Shown here piece by piece: positions 35,843 through 47,528 of a stretch of 64,000 bases of DNA. The translations under genes and the position numbers were made by a program. The stretch is taken from positions 1-64,000 of the forward strand of contig JAHQIW010007271.1 of assembly GCA_019055375.1 (NCBI GenBank), read 5' to 3'. The DNA comes from Parelaphostrongylus tenuis. Its lineage: Eukaryota; Nematoda; Chromadorea; Rhabditida; Metastrongylidae. A model generated the notes under the pieces. It had not been told where the DNA came from, made no database searches, and saw only the letters and a list, made by a program, of their open reading frames with translations. How positions within the stretch are numbered: position 1 is the stretch's first letter; each line of letters opens with the position of its first letter.

Positions 35843-36655
35843 TGCTTAACTGGAAAAAAGGAAGTATGTATCGATTATACCGAGGTTGAAGAAAAGTCGG
35901 TTTACAAATTACTCACAGTATTTTTGAAATTTGCAACTTGAATATGAAATAATGGGAATGTTAGTGACTAATAAAGCGTCAAACTGGTAACGGAAAAAGA
36001 CTGTTTGCTGATATATGCGATGTGCAAAATGCATGTCAGCAGTGTAACGGATAGAGCACGCATTCCCTGAAAGAGGTGCGGGTTCCAGTCCCGCCTGGGC
36101 ATATATTTATAACATCATACCACCGCTATAAGCGGTCAAATAAAAAAAATATCATTTGATCTATAATACCCAATATCTGTCAGCGTGACTGGGTCTAATG
36201 TCGAGACCGACTACCAGGGCCAGGCCGTTGACGGTTGGCGGCTGACAGATAGGTGCGCTGTAGCGCAGAAAGAGCGATGTGCAAAATGGGCGTCAGTAGT
36301 GTAACGGATAGAGCACGCATTCCCGGGAAGAGTGAGTTGCTGGTTCTAGTCCCGGATGACGCGAAAGATTTGCACATCCCTCTATATCAATGTTATATAT
36401 TTACAACATCATACCACCGCTATAAGCTGTTAAATAAAAAAAAAGGTTAATTGCTTGCTGATAGCTTTGTGCTGAAGGCTTAATTGAAAAAAGGGAAGTA
36501 TGATCGATTGGTTATATCGTGGTTGAAGGAAAGTCGCTTTACAAAATTTTTACAGCATTTGTATATTGGAACTCAAACATGAAGTATTGAGTATGCCAGT
36601 GATTAGTAAGCTGGAAAAGGTTGATACCAGAAAGTGTCTTTTGCTTGTGTATAGA
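35825..36655 (+). repeat. Diverged tandem duplication around two tRNA-like SINEs
   Basis: Block 35825-36025 (GATAGCCTCGTGCTACATGC ... GGAAGTATG ... GACTGTTTGCTGATATATG) is repeated at 36455-36655 with scattered changes. Between the blocks are two SINE-A copies in the same orientation (36032-36160 and 36290-36443). Both have GTGTAACGGATAGAGCACGC heads and CATACCACCGCTATAAGC tails ending in A-runs. Confidence 0.65.
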
Positions 36656-36659
36656 CACA

Positions 36660-39165
36660 TTACTTGACGATTAGCCGAGGGACCATCGTGGTGCTTGTAA
36701 GAATTCCGTTGGTCAAAACATTAGTTCTGAAAGGCGGATTAACAAACTGTAATTCATAGCATTATGAGAGCAAACCGACTTGAGAACATTGAGCTGATGA
36801 ATAAATGGTAAGTTAACCTCAAGCGTTAGAAAACAAAATGAAGACGTCGTCAACAGTCAGCCACACTAGCACACAAAATTCCCTGAGTTTCACCCACATT
36901 AGCGAAAATGTCAGACAATTCCGCCGTCGGTGATGAATCTCAATCGCAAGTCAAACAAAAGAGTCACACAATCGTCACTTTATCAAGAAAGTAAATTTGC
37001 AGTATTCTGAAGGCTTGGTCACAGAAAAGATGCAAACGCATAAACTCATGAATGAATGTTTTGACGGCAGTACATTGACATAGCACGGCTTCTCGATAGG
37101 TCAGAGAAGAAAATTGTTCTGAATGGAATCTTGGAAAAAATGCAAAAATACTCTCAAAAATCATGCTGGCATTTGAATTTTTTCGAATTTACTCTTGGAT
37201 ATTCAAAATCACATCGGGGTTAGCTGTCTCTGCATAGACTGCACTTAACGAGGAAATGTAGGGAATTTATTGGGAAATACAAGAAACAGATATGATGTGA
37301 AACGACAGAAATCTATCGCTTATACCTTTTTACAGCATCACATGTACTATATTGGCAGGAGTCCAGTATTTTTTTGTATTCACTTGGTTTCCTCGTACTC
37401 ACCACCCACAAAAGTCATCAAAGCTTCTTTTGTATGTGATTTTAACCGACGCATGACATTTCTGTTTTTATCATGTCATTGAATATGATTTAGTGAAAAC
37501 ATTTCAATAACTTCAGAGGGATATGAAACTCAGTTGGAAAAACTGTGCGGTGTCAGAGCAATGCTTGAACCATCTTTTTCACGATCGAAATCGCTACCAC
37601 TGTGTTGCACCACTTTCCAAGCACAAAATATGGACGATGAAAACTCACAGTTACAATCTTTTCAAGAAAAGCTATACCAGATAGATTGGTTTTGTAGATC
37701 TAAACGAAGTACGGTGGACTGAAAGGGTCAGCGGTCATCGCCGTTCTCAGTGTCACTCAAATTGAATCCGAACGGGCATGGTGCTAAGAAATAAATGTCC
37801 TCATTGTTACGCTAGAACACTTTCTGGAAATTAGAAATGTTCTCTCCAACCATAGTAGCCAACACTGGCTTGGGTGAGACATAGGAGGTCATCATATTGT
37901 TTGGGATAGATAGCTGATCAATCAGTGAGGGTTGCTCCATGCGCTTGACTTAATCGAGCACCTTTTGAAGGAACTGAATGCTTATCTAGTCTTCACAGTA
38001 ACTCGTGGTAATCTACAAATGAGTCACGTTAGTGCTGCTGTACTCTGAGATAAGTTTGGAGCTAGTGTTTCGGCCAAGGAGGAGTGAAGAATCGGCGTGT
38101 TCACAACGCGGGAGTGAACCAACTGCCACCATTTGTGTTTCGCAACGCACCTCTACATGTCTTTACACTCATTCCTACTGTGTGGAATACTCACGCGGTG
38201 AGGAACAGACCCACTAAATTAGTACTCTAGTAAATTTTCAAAAAAAAAGCTACGTCTCAGTGGATCAAATGAAGGGTAGATATGCACGGAAATGCTCAAC
38301 ATATTTGAAAGATTAGCTATGACATCTAGTTTTTTGTGCCAGGAGCAAGGGATGTCGTCTAGTTATTGACTTCATATTGCACCGAGTCGTTTGTGACTAC
38401 GGGCCGGTCAAATGCACTCGAATTGCGCCTTTTTTTTTTGTTGTGTTTCCCGCTCTATATTTTGCTTTTTCTGCTCTTTATTGGTAGCTCTTGTTTATCC
38501 CGTTCTCTGTATATCCTCATATTTTCTGCACAGTTTTATGAGCTTTTGGAACATATCGCTGTTTATGACGAAGAAACTTGTCTAACATCCGCCCTTATTA
38601 GTGTCAATCTCTGATACTATTCGAGATACACAATTCAGCGATTTTTTGGTATCACCAAAATCTATGCAAGACTTTGAATTAGCACGGCGACTGAAAATGA
38701 ACTAGGTGCCGATCAATGACCAAAAATTCTATGGGACTATGAATCGCAAAGACGCGGTGGTTGAGTTAATTTTCGTATCACACTGATTGCTCATCTGGAA
38801 TGAAGTGATTGAATTTTTTGTGATACTCTTCAGCAGGAAATACGAAATGCACTGAAGTAACAAGAAACATACTTGGTTAAGAGAAAGATAAGTCCTGGAA
38901 GTCGACAACGGCCATGAGAAGATGTTGTTCGAAGAAGGAGGTCATGGTCTCAAGGTGGGAAATATCAAAAGGCTACGAGTGGTTAAGATTGTCGAAAATT
39001 GCTCAGTCAATCCTACGGACAATGCGAGGATCGTAAAGTGCTAGTTCACAGACCTGAAGGTTGATGTCGCATATTTTGAATGGTCATGCTAAGCTATTTT
39101 AATTACTTCTGTTTATTAGAATTGGTGTTTATTGCTCTAGTGCCAGAACTTTTGGTAAGACCTGA
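36660..39165. other. Unassigned; one exon-like frame
   Basis: No gene recognised. A 3' splice-site-like AACTTCAG (ending 37516) precedes an open frame to a stop at 37722. Its composition is coding-like (DDENSQLQSFQEKLYQIDWF) and it could be a terminal exon, but I found no upstream partner and do not know the family. Confidence 0.3.
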
Positions 39166-39177
39166 TGAATTTATAGG

Positions 39178-39264
<87 letters not shown>

Positions 39265-39330
39265 TATAATTATGGAGGATATACTTATAAGACTGATAAA
39301 TTTATAGGATACTATATATGGAGGGATATA
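39166..39330. repeat. Long AT microsatellite inside a short duplication
   Basis: About 40 AT dinucleotides (39181-39262), flanked by near-identical AATTTATAGGATAC ... GGAGGATATACTTATA units before and after it. Confidence 0.9.
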
Positions 39331-39847
39331 CTTATATAATATACACGAACGCACACATGAGCACGCTTACACACATAGATATACCATTCATACATACACG
39401 CATGAATGAATAAGATCCTTGTGAATTTGCAAAGATAGTGCCAGTTCAATAACCATAAGTACATCGGTTGCTGTGACACGACATATTTAGGGCAGATTTC
39501 TGTTCTATGTACCTAAAATTAACATCTACACCTCATGCTATTGCTACATTTGTCATCAACAACACGGCTGGATGGTAGTTAACGTCTACACTCGAACGAA
39601 AAGCCGTTTTCATGTCTTGCGAATATTATTTTGTAACCGAATAAGCTACTCCTGAAAATTTTGGACTATCAAAAATTAACAACCGCATATTATCTGAGCC
39701 TGGAATCGGTTTCTAGAACTAAAGCATTGTTAAGGAGCCTTGCCTGATGGTTAATTATGTGAACCACCACTCAATCGTAGTAGATTTCAGAAACAACGAA
39801 GCATTCACTATTTGCTAGAGGATAAGCGTGATTCCACAATCAAATCT

Positions 39848-39853
39848 TTTATT
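39848..39853 (-). terminator. Polyadenylation signal of - strand collagen
   Basis: AATAAA on the - strand, about 43 bases after the stop codon. Confidence 0.6.
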
Positions 39854-39895
39854 TGAACAGAGCATTACATACGTCAAATGACAGCAATTGTATAG

Positions 39896-42800
39896 CTATG
39901 CTTTTCTATGCTGAAGATATGAAGTACGTGGCGGACATGGACAATATTCAGCGTCTCTTCCCGGGATACCTGGCCGTCCAACAATTCCATCTGTTCCAGG
40001 CTCACCGACAGGTCCAGGAGGGCCCGGCTCTCCCATTGGCCCTGGTGGTCCGGCTGGCCCTGGAAATCCCGGTGCACCAGGGATGCCCACGATTCCTGGA
40101 CTACCTGGGGGGCCAGGAGGACCAGGTGAGCCTCGGCTCTTGAGATAACTGGTGGAATCCCTACCAGGAAATCCTGGAGGCCCTGGTATGCCAGGTTTTT
40201 CCATCCATTCCTGGATCTCCTGGCGGTCCAGGAGGTCCGGGCAATCCTCGAGCTAATCCATATGTTACAGCTGGAGCACCGGGAATGCCTGGAGTACCCT
40301 GCGGTCCAGGAATTCCATCGGCTCCACGCGGTCCTGGTGGTCCCTGTGGACATCTAATACATCCCATTAGAGGAGGGCAAGCGATCGTTTGCATACCCGC
40401 GACTTCGCTGTCCAATCCAGGTGGACCAGGAATGCCAGCAACTGCAAAGTTATAATATTATTGCAAGCAGGCTATTCTAAGTTAGATATGCCATGGTAAT
40501 CTATTGAATTGAAATCTCTTTTAAATAAGAGAGGTGTATTTGTCATTTGCTATTGAAATGGTGCAATCACTCTCAACTACACTGCTCGGTTTTCCTAGTT
40601 ATTTCTTGGATTTAAAAATTATTTCTTGATTTGTACTCAGAAATTTCTACTTCCTCATAATAAATTTTACATCAGTTCAGGCTATGCAGAAATTCCACAT
40701 ACGTCCCGGCAATCCAGGTGGTCCAGGTGGCCCAGGTGGCCCAGGTGGACATGTCGGCACTAAGTCGCATTGACACCACTCAGGAAGATCCGCAAATCTA
40801 AAGCATGGCGTTTAATACCAGTGCTCGACTCAAATATTTGATTTTCGCTGGTGGATTTAGGAAACTTTGCAAAAAGACAGCCTCATTTAGAGGATTAACA
40901 TATAACAGAGGTGGTGAAAATGGATTCCTTGATGATATCTACATCGTACCAACTGGCATGATTAGCTTCTTAGCAATCTGTTGGAAATATCTGACAATTT
41001 TCCTCCTCTTTTGGCCGCGCTTTTGTAGACCCGCTCAGAACGATATAATCTGATAAGGATATAACATGTTTTGTACTGCTAGATCAAGTGCTACACAGGC
41101 GCCTGTTTCGTCCTATTGGGACTCATCAGTAGCATCCTCTGTCGATTCCATCATGTGACTTGCGACGATTTTTTTACTGATACTGATGAGTTCCGCTGGG
41201 TGTAACGCATTTTGCAAGTGATGCGCAATTTTCGTAATCGTATAGATTTTCTGATTCGTTTCAATGAGTTTCAAGGTTTCTCGTCTTGAATCCACACGTC
41301 ACCATTCTCTCTACACATCCACACATCCATATGCTTCTCGACATATTTATAGCTCTTATGTGTGGAGATAATAATGATAATTGAAAGTGAATAAATAGTT
41401 TTCAAAATCACATCACCACCTGCATGCGATGTCAGTCTACTAATGACTCTCAGCATTCTTTCAATTAGTAGTACTTCACGAGTTATTGCCCATATAAAAT
41501 TAAAGAACATTAAGTAACAAAGAACAAGATAGTTTTTGTTTTATTCTATAAGTGCCAATTACGGGCTAAACTGTCGAGCGTCATGTTCTTCTCACTCTCA
41601 CACTGTTTTTGGAGTGTTTTTGAAAACATACTTAGACTCAACACTGTCAAAATTTAAGCTATCGCAAAACTTTTTTAAATTCAATAAAAAGCCTTCCACA
41701 GACCCCGGCCGAGCAAACAAAGCTCAAAATTTTGCTTTTTTTTTTGCTACTGCAGTTCACAATCCAGACCTTTTGAAAAAACGAACGCACTGTCAACATC
41801 GCCATTACCCAAGCTACTAAATGATTTCCAATGACATGGAGAGATCTTTGTGCTGTCAATAAGGCTCCCAAATAATTCCACGTCTAAAAAGATGCAAGTC
41901 GTCCCGGAAGGGTTTGATTCGACGTAGTGAAGAGCTGTTCGTTTCCGTTACACTACTTTTTCTTGATAAATAACCTTTTTGTGGTTTTCATACTATGGTA
42001 ATAGAATAACATTATTATGATTGCTATTATTGACAATTTTTACTTTTATTTCAAACGAGGATCTCCTTGCATTCGATCCTCTGTGCTCATATCTATTATC
42101 CGTAAAGGACTTTGAACACTTTGTGTGTGATTTTGGCCTCTGCTCAAGGATTGTCGTCTTTCTTTTGGTTGCCGTAAACTGCTGATCGAGTCGATTTTTC
42201 TTCCAATGTTGTAGAGAGTAATGTCAGGACGTTCCCACGTAGATTGCAAGGGAGTCTTGCGAGGACTTTCATAAATGTAATTCCAATTACTTGATTATTA
42301 TTTCTATTATTTTGATTGTTATCATTGTTAGTACTATTATTGTTACAATTGTCACACTTAAATGCTAAATAGGAGGGTGTTTTAGAAGTAGTACATAGCC
42401 ACTTAAAGCTTTCCACTGCACTTTAAATGTGTCAGTCGAGAGTGTAACTGATTGTTGAGAAAGTGTAATATGAGGTTGGCGCGAATATAATTGCGGCTTG
42501 CGCATTGTTTGAGTCTGCTGGTTGATATTGAAAAATATCAAAAAACTGGAATTTCCGCAAAATCTGAAATGTGAAACCGCAGTTAGTTCCGTACCGAACA
42601 GTACATAGTGTGGCGGCGCCGTGCCGAGTGGTTGTGATGCTTGTCATGGTGCGCGTGGAGCCGAACTCCAGCCCCCAACTCTCTTCGGCAGCCAGCAACA
42701 ACGTCCTATGGAGCGCCACAGTCAGGGTATTCTCGAGATTGCAAGGAGACTCGCTCAACCACTGCTCTGCACCGTTTAAGAAGAAGAAAAAAAAACGAAA

Positions 42801-43830
42801 TGAATGCTGGAAGTACTGGGATCCGCACAGTCAAAAAAATACTGTGATGATGGGCCAAGTAGATAAAATGCATAGTGTATTGGTCGCTGATTTGAAACGA
42901 CTTCCACGGCTTACCTTTCCCACAATTTGCTAGAGTCGGTAAATTACTACCGCAGTTGTTCGGAAGGCTCGTGGCGGGGTAGCGCAGTGGTTAGTGATTC
43001 AGTGTGTTAGAAAGCGCGTAGATTTGCGATGGGCTGGCTTGATCCACCGCCCCTCGAATTCTCGAACTCTCTCTTACAATCAGTTATTCAAATTGCGAAA
43101 CGTTCTATATCGGCATCCCTTAAAATTACAAGGATATTGTCGACCAGCACTGCACGACGTTCGTAAAGAAAGGAAATTTATATCAACATCCCTAGCATGA
43201 GGTAAAATTGTTCAAGCAATGAGAACGACAAAGCGAATTAAATGCAAGAAGTGCGGGAATTTATCCAGCAAATTGTGATAGTGCGTCGTGTAGTAGGTAA
43301 ATAGAAATGTCTCAGAGGATATCAGCACTGGGTTAATTGGTAGGCCACCGCAAGTCTTAAGATAGGTCAGATATGCATTCATTTACTTTTATGATACATG
43401 ATAAGGTCCACCTCGAAGCACATCTCAGAAATTGATCAGCGCTGAATACCTTATCCTTCAATCTCCTTTAACTAAATGTCATACCGCCTTTGTCTTCTCA
43501 AAAGTGGATTTTCTCGAGGTTTTGATGGTGGAGTGTATGTTAGTTGAACATCCATCAGTTCTATCCACGATGAGTCAGTCTCAACCTAAATGTTGTAATG
43601 ACAAAGCTCAGTGGCCTCAACGAAAAAAAAGCATGGCTTTGGATTTCTCTGAAATAATATGAATAAGTAATTGGCTAGGTCTGACCTTAAAACTTCCAAC
43701 AGCGTCAAACACTTCGTCACGAAGATCAGCCATTTCCCGAAAGAGCCGAGGAAGAAACACCATTGCTCCGAACAGTGAGATCGCACCCGGCCATCAACGA
43801 TACTGATGCGATGACGGAGGTTTCCCGCAT
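39896..43830 (-). CDS. Cuticle collagen, - strand copy (4 exons)
   Basis: Paralogue of the collagen at 29308, about 294 residues. Exons on the - strand: 43830-43686, 43585-43485, 40797-40703, 40441-39896. Exon 1 carries a signal-anchor and [19 protein letters not shown]; exon 2 starts VETDSSW and ends RRQRR (furin-type site); exon 3 has CQCDLVPTC then Gly-X-Y; exon 4 has [11 protein letters not shown], Gly-X-Y blocks and EYCPCPPR. Exon 1 has one extra G in a GGG run (43786-43788) and exon 4 one extra A in a five-A run (40196-40200). Removing each restores the frame and makes exon 1 exactly as long as in the paralogue, so both look like homopolymer errors. Intron 2 (2.7 kb) holds SINE-B, SINE-C and half a foldback element. 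The acceptor AAACCTAG directly abuts the ATG. Confidence 0.92.
41021..41175 (-). mobile_element. GGCGCC foldback element, left half (collagen intron 2)
   Basis: Starts TGTAGACCCGCTCAGAACG as in the copy at 30829 and runs to the hammerhead module, then breaks into GATTCCATCATGTGACTTG from the element's centre. In the sense orientation of the - strand collagen pre-mRNA. Confidence 0.7.
41088..41135 (-). ncRNA. Best-preserved hammerhead module; cleavage base mutated
   Basis: On the - strand: UGCUA, CUGAUGA (41129-41123), perfect helix II GUCC-CAAUA-GGAC, GAAA, palindrome CAGGCGCCUG, UG, then UAGCA pairing with UGCUA. The only defect is the cleavage-site base H17, which is G (41094). Hammerheads need A, C or U there, so this copy should not self-cleave. 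It lies in intron 2 of the - strand collagen, in the sense of the transcript. Confidence 0.7.
42596..42860 (+). repeat. SINE-C copy in collagen intron 2
   Basis: GCCGTGCCGAGTGGTTGTGA head, CTATGGAGCGCCACAG, TATTCTCGAGATTGCAAGGA, an A-rich patch, GCTGGAAGTACTGGGATCCG and a GATGATGGGCC end. Same block order as 55253-55510 and 58252-58500. Antisense to the collagen. Confidence 0.65.
42972..43465 (+). repeat. SINE-B (rearranged) in collagen intron 2
   Basis: Head GGGGTAGCGCAGTGGTTAGT at left; body blocks ATCAGCACTGGGTTAATTGG, GGCCACCGCAAGTC and AAATTGATCAGCGCTGAATA at right, with about 250 bp of other sequence between. Its end lies about 20 bases from the 5' splice site of collagen exon 2, so the insertion just missed the exon. 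Confidence 0.55.
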
Positions 43831-44042
43831 CTAGGTTTATTAAGACTAGTTCTTTAGATTACTTACAATTTAACAACGCTGATTGATGTCGCTAATTTAT
43901 CTTCGAATCTTTAGCATAGAGCCAGCTTCAAAATCGTACGCTTCAAGAGATTGTTCGTGGTCTTTTGAAAAGGGTAGACAAAGACCATTTCTGTCTAGGA
44001 GAATGAGAATCAGAAATCAAGAAATGATTAGAGCTAACTTGC

Positions 44043-44685
44043 ATGGCTAAGCCTAATCGTATTACAGGGCACAAAAACTTGAATGGAGTGGCAAGAAGAT
44101 TACATCGAATGGACATTTGGGAACACTGGACGGTGTATCTCGACAAATGCGCGACTGTTGCAGTGACTGAACGCTACGCTGGTAGGTTCTTCTCATTTGA
44201 TGATGCAAAAGACTTGCTCGAGGATACGATTGAAAGCAGACACCTACGGCCACGACATTGGCGACGTCGAAGACGAAGACGATGTCGCTTACAGCATCGT
44301 GCTTTATATTCACTGCACCGCCCACTTGTTTCGTGTTCGTCGACGACAAAAAGTCAATCTGACGGCGACTACAACAAATTGGTCATCGTGTCCTCAGATA
44401 GCATGCAAAGCACGCTAATCGCTCACACTGAAACTGCTTTGGCAACATTACACGAAATGCGAGAAAAAGTAACTTTTTTGTCGTTCAACCAGCTCGACCT
44501 CGTCGCAAATTTGTAGTTGTTTCTGCCCCATCGAAAACGCGAGCTATACTACATTTATACCTCAGCGGAAATGACGAAAATACTCTTAGCATTTTTGAAT
44601 TGATGAGGACAAAACTCATTGATATTCGCCAGCTGTAAGTGCCTTTCATGAAATTGCAATGACTTAATGTCATTCTAGTTGGTGA
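44043..44685 (+). CDS. Unrecognised protein gene, divergent from collagen
   Basis: A protein-like frame runs from MAKPNRITGH to a good donor (CT|GTAAGT at 44635), a 44-nt intron, an acceptor (CATTCTAG, 44678) and an early stop. It is continuous only if three homopolymers are corrected: one A fewer at 44233-44235, one A more at 44348-44352, one T more at 44474-44479. With that, landmarks in order are DIWEHWTVYLDKC, RFFSFDDAKDLLEDTI, an acidic GDVEDEDD, YSIVLYIHCTAHLFRVRRR, KLVIVSSDSMQSTLIAHTET, RRKFVVVSAPSKTRAILHLY and FELMRTKLIDIRQL. About 215 residues, mixed alpha/beta in look, no signal peptide or membrane helix. I do not recognise the family. Its start is 213 bp from the collagen start on the other strand, so the two could share a promoter region. 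It could also be a 3' part of a longer gene. Confidence 0.5.
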
Positions 44686-44699
44686 AAAACAGTTGATTA

Positions 44700-46260
44700 C
44701 TGCGAATGATTCCGCTAGCTCAAACAGAAAACAACTCAAATTCAAGCTGTCTATCATCTTCGCCTCCATCTCCATATCTTCCCAGATATCTGTTCAATGC
44801 GTTCTCTTTTTCCAGATCTCTATCATTTGTTTTTTGTCGTATTCAAAAAATGAATGATGACTGTGAAAACTGCAAAATTATCGGAAATTCTCACTTTCCA
44901 CAAATCACATAACAGTTGCCGATGTTAGAAGCAGAGAATGATATGCAACAGCACAATCTCTGAAGATTAAATGATCACAGCCTAATCTTAAAATATATTA
45001 GCCTCGTCCAAGTTTTCAAGAAAAATAAGTTTATGGATTGCAGCATGATATTACTTGAGTGTTACTACGAAAGCAAAAAACTGCTAAACTGCCCTAAGCC
45101 TTCTCTGCCCTAAGCATCTATGTGAACCCTTGATATCTAAGAAATTTTTTGAACGAGAAAACTCGATAAGAAGAGAAAGGGATATCGACATGGAAGAGGA
45201 AGAAGCGATAAGCAAGAAGACTTTCGGAGACTTTTTATCATGACCGTCATTCTTTCACTTAGACTCTAAGAAATCCATATATGTTCATAATAGCGAATAA
45301 CAAATCTTTTGTGTTGCCACATAGTTGATGTTCAATGCTGATCTTGATTCCCATGAACTTTGCACGTGAAGTCAAGCATATTATGACTTTATCAAGATCT
45401 CAATGTCTCAAAACTTTACCTCTACTATTTTCCTTTATTTTTTTTTCGTTTTCAAGACATCTGAAGCAGTTTTGATTTTCTCCAGGCCTCTCTCTAATTT
45501 TCTGGAGTGTGTATGTGCGTGTAATTAGCTGCTATAACTGGAAGAAAATTAGAGACATACAAAATGAACGTGTTGAACACAAAAAAAGAACACTCTTCGG
45601 GCCGGTTGCTCTTGAATCAGGTCGTGCAATTTCACTTTGTGTTGCAATGTATGCGGCGAAATGAAGAGAAAAAGAAACCATAAGTTTCGAAGTTCTTCTA
45701 CTAGGACACAAGCATCGTGTCGCCAAGTTGCGAACACCTTTCAACAATGGTTACTCGCAATCGCTACTTGTCAACAGCAGAAAATGTCGCATATCTCAAA
45801 GTATAGATATCCTTTTATTGAAACTCAATGACAGAACCTTCCAGTGATATTTTTTCAAAATTTATCTAGCTGTGTGCTTTTCGAATCATTTTTATGTGCT
45901 GCTATTAATCATGACTTGCTGTACTATGATCCGTTAAAAAACTGAATTTTTACAAGCAATACCGCTCAATTGACTACATTGAGACCTCGCTTGAAAATAT
46001 AATCTAGTCTGCAATAATTTCTAAAGCCTTCACGCTCCTGGAGCAGTCGTCTGATGAATGACACTGCGCTGTCACGATTTTGTTTAGAGTGTGAAAACTG
46101 TGAGAATGGGCACTATTCATAAGCTAGAATCATTATAAAGTCTAATGAGGCTATAATGCTTAGAATTGCAATTAAAGAACAACGATAGGATCATTTCGAC
46201 TGTCCAGTTTGTTTCAACACCCATTGTTCTTCAGCCGATTTAATGTGTTCGTTTTTGTAT
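44700..46260. other. No firm gene
   Basis: An open frame at 44706-44912 (Ser/Pro/Asn-rich) might be 3' coding sequence of the preceding gene in another frame, but the splice joins to a stop first. Nothing else recognised. Confidence 0.3.
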
Positions 46261-46263
46261 GCA

Positions 46264-46680
46264 GATCGTTGACTGAAAGGAGCACAATTGTTTCGACGAC
46301 GATAAGTTTAATAAAGGTGGCAATGATCATTGAGATATTCGACCTCGTTAGTGACCATAAGTCCAAACTGCTTTCTGTTGTTCTCTCTATCCATCCTGCT
46401 GTTCCCCCATCCAATTATCAACTATGCTTGTTACGGCATTTCGAAGTCTCACCGCCAAGATACGAATAAAGTCAGGAACAAGACTGTCATAACAAGCTCC
46501 AAAAAGAGATCGCTTCGATCGGAAACATCCCTATGTCCCCGATTAAATTCTGAGTGGTTTCTTCACATTTACGAGCTATATATATTGAGAGCTGATGAGT
46601 TGCCCATTATGTCACATCTACGATCAAATTCATCCAGCATGTTACTAAGCGATAAAACCAAGCTAGTTTCACCTATATGA
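46264..46680 (+). CDS. Possible seven-transmembrane receptor tail exon
   Basis: After a 3' splice-like GTATGCAG (46264) the frame reads a hydrophobic STTISLIKVAMIIEIFDLV and LLSVVLSIHPAV. If one C is removed from the CCCCC run at 46406-46410 it continues as HPIINYACYGI and a Ser/Thr/Lys-rich tail (KSHRQDTNKVRNKTVITSSK) to a stop at 46678-46680. HPIINYACY is reminiscent of the NPxxY end of helix 7 in rhodopsin-like receptors, and the tail fits a cytoplasmic C-terminus. No upstream exons were found and the NP is HP, so this is tentative. Confidence 0.3.
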
Positions 46681-46699
46681 AGAAATCCTAGATTTGCGA

Positions 46700-47491
46700 A
46701 TCAGGAAGATGACATTAATCACTTGAATTTGACATTCCTAGTGTTCGGTTGTAATTTACGAAAACCAGCCCTATTTAGACTGGAAACTCATTTTGTATTG
46801 GACAAATTGAAGATCTCTCGCTTGCTGACTACAGTAAGGAAATACAGCCGTTATTTAATACGAAAGTTCTGCGCAAGTTTTTTAAGAGCCATTATAACAA
46901 ATGGATTTTTCTCTTTCTTTCAATGAATTACAAGAAGGATATATGTATTGGTGCAGGCACTCATTTATGATGAATTCCTTACTGTAAAAGCCAAGCAAGG
47001 CTTTGACAAAAATCCAACGGCGCAACAAAATATTACTTGGAGTAGCAATGTATAAGAACATCGATAATGATGGATAAGTTTCATAACCTACGGGCAGCTT
47101 GCTGGGTTCTCCGATGTAGGCTTTTCATCCTCATCTGTATTCGTCATGATTTTGACGACCAGACGTGAAACGTATCTCCAAGCCGGCTCCCATGTTCCTG
47201 GTCAATGGGCCAAATCAAAGTGCAGATTACGATTCACGTATACGCTAATATCCTATAAATGTAACTACGCGTACACGCATGTGAAAATTTTCCGTTGAAG
47301 AAATACATGTTCCATATTTACTTGCTGTTCAACGTAGGCACATAGTGTGGTTCCCACTTTTCACTAATCCTCTATGAACTTTTTATATGAGGAGGATTTA
47401 CGCAATTCAAGGTTTTCTCCGAAATTCTAAATCTGGCAATATCTTGCAGCATGAGTATTGTGTAATCTAGTAGTGGCAATGCTCTTATATA

Positions 47492-47528
<37 letters not shown>

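Noticed and set aside
39181..39262. A Tyr/Ile repeat peptide
   Set aside because: Translation of an AT microsatellite.
39874..40353. A 159-residue - strand frame rich in Trp/Ser/Arg
   Set aside because: It is an out-of-frame reading of the collagen Gly-X-Y repeats.
42571..42933. A 120-residue + strand protein
   Set aside because: It lies inside a SINE-C copy that recurs four more times without a conserved frame.
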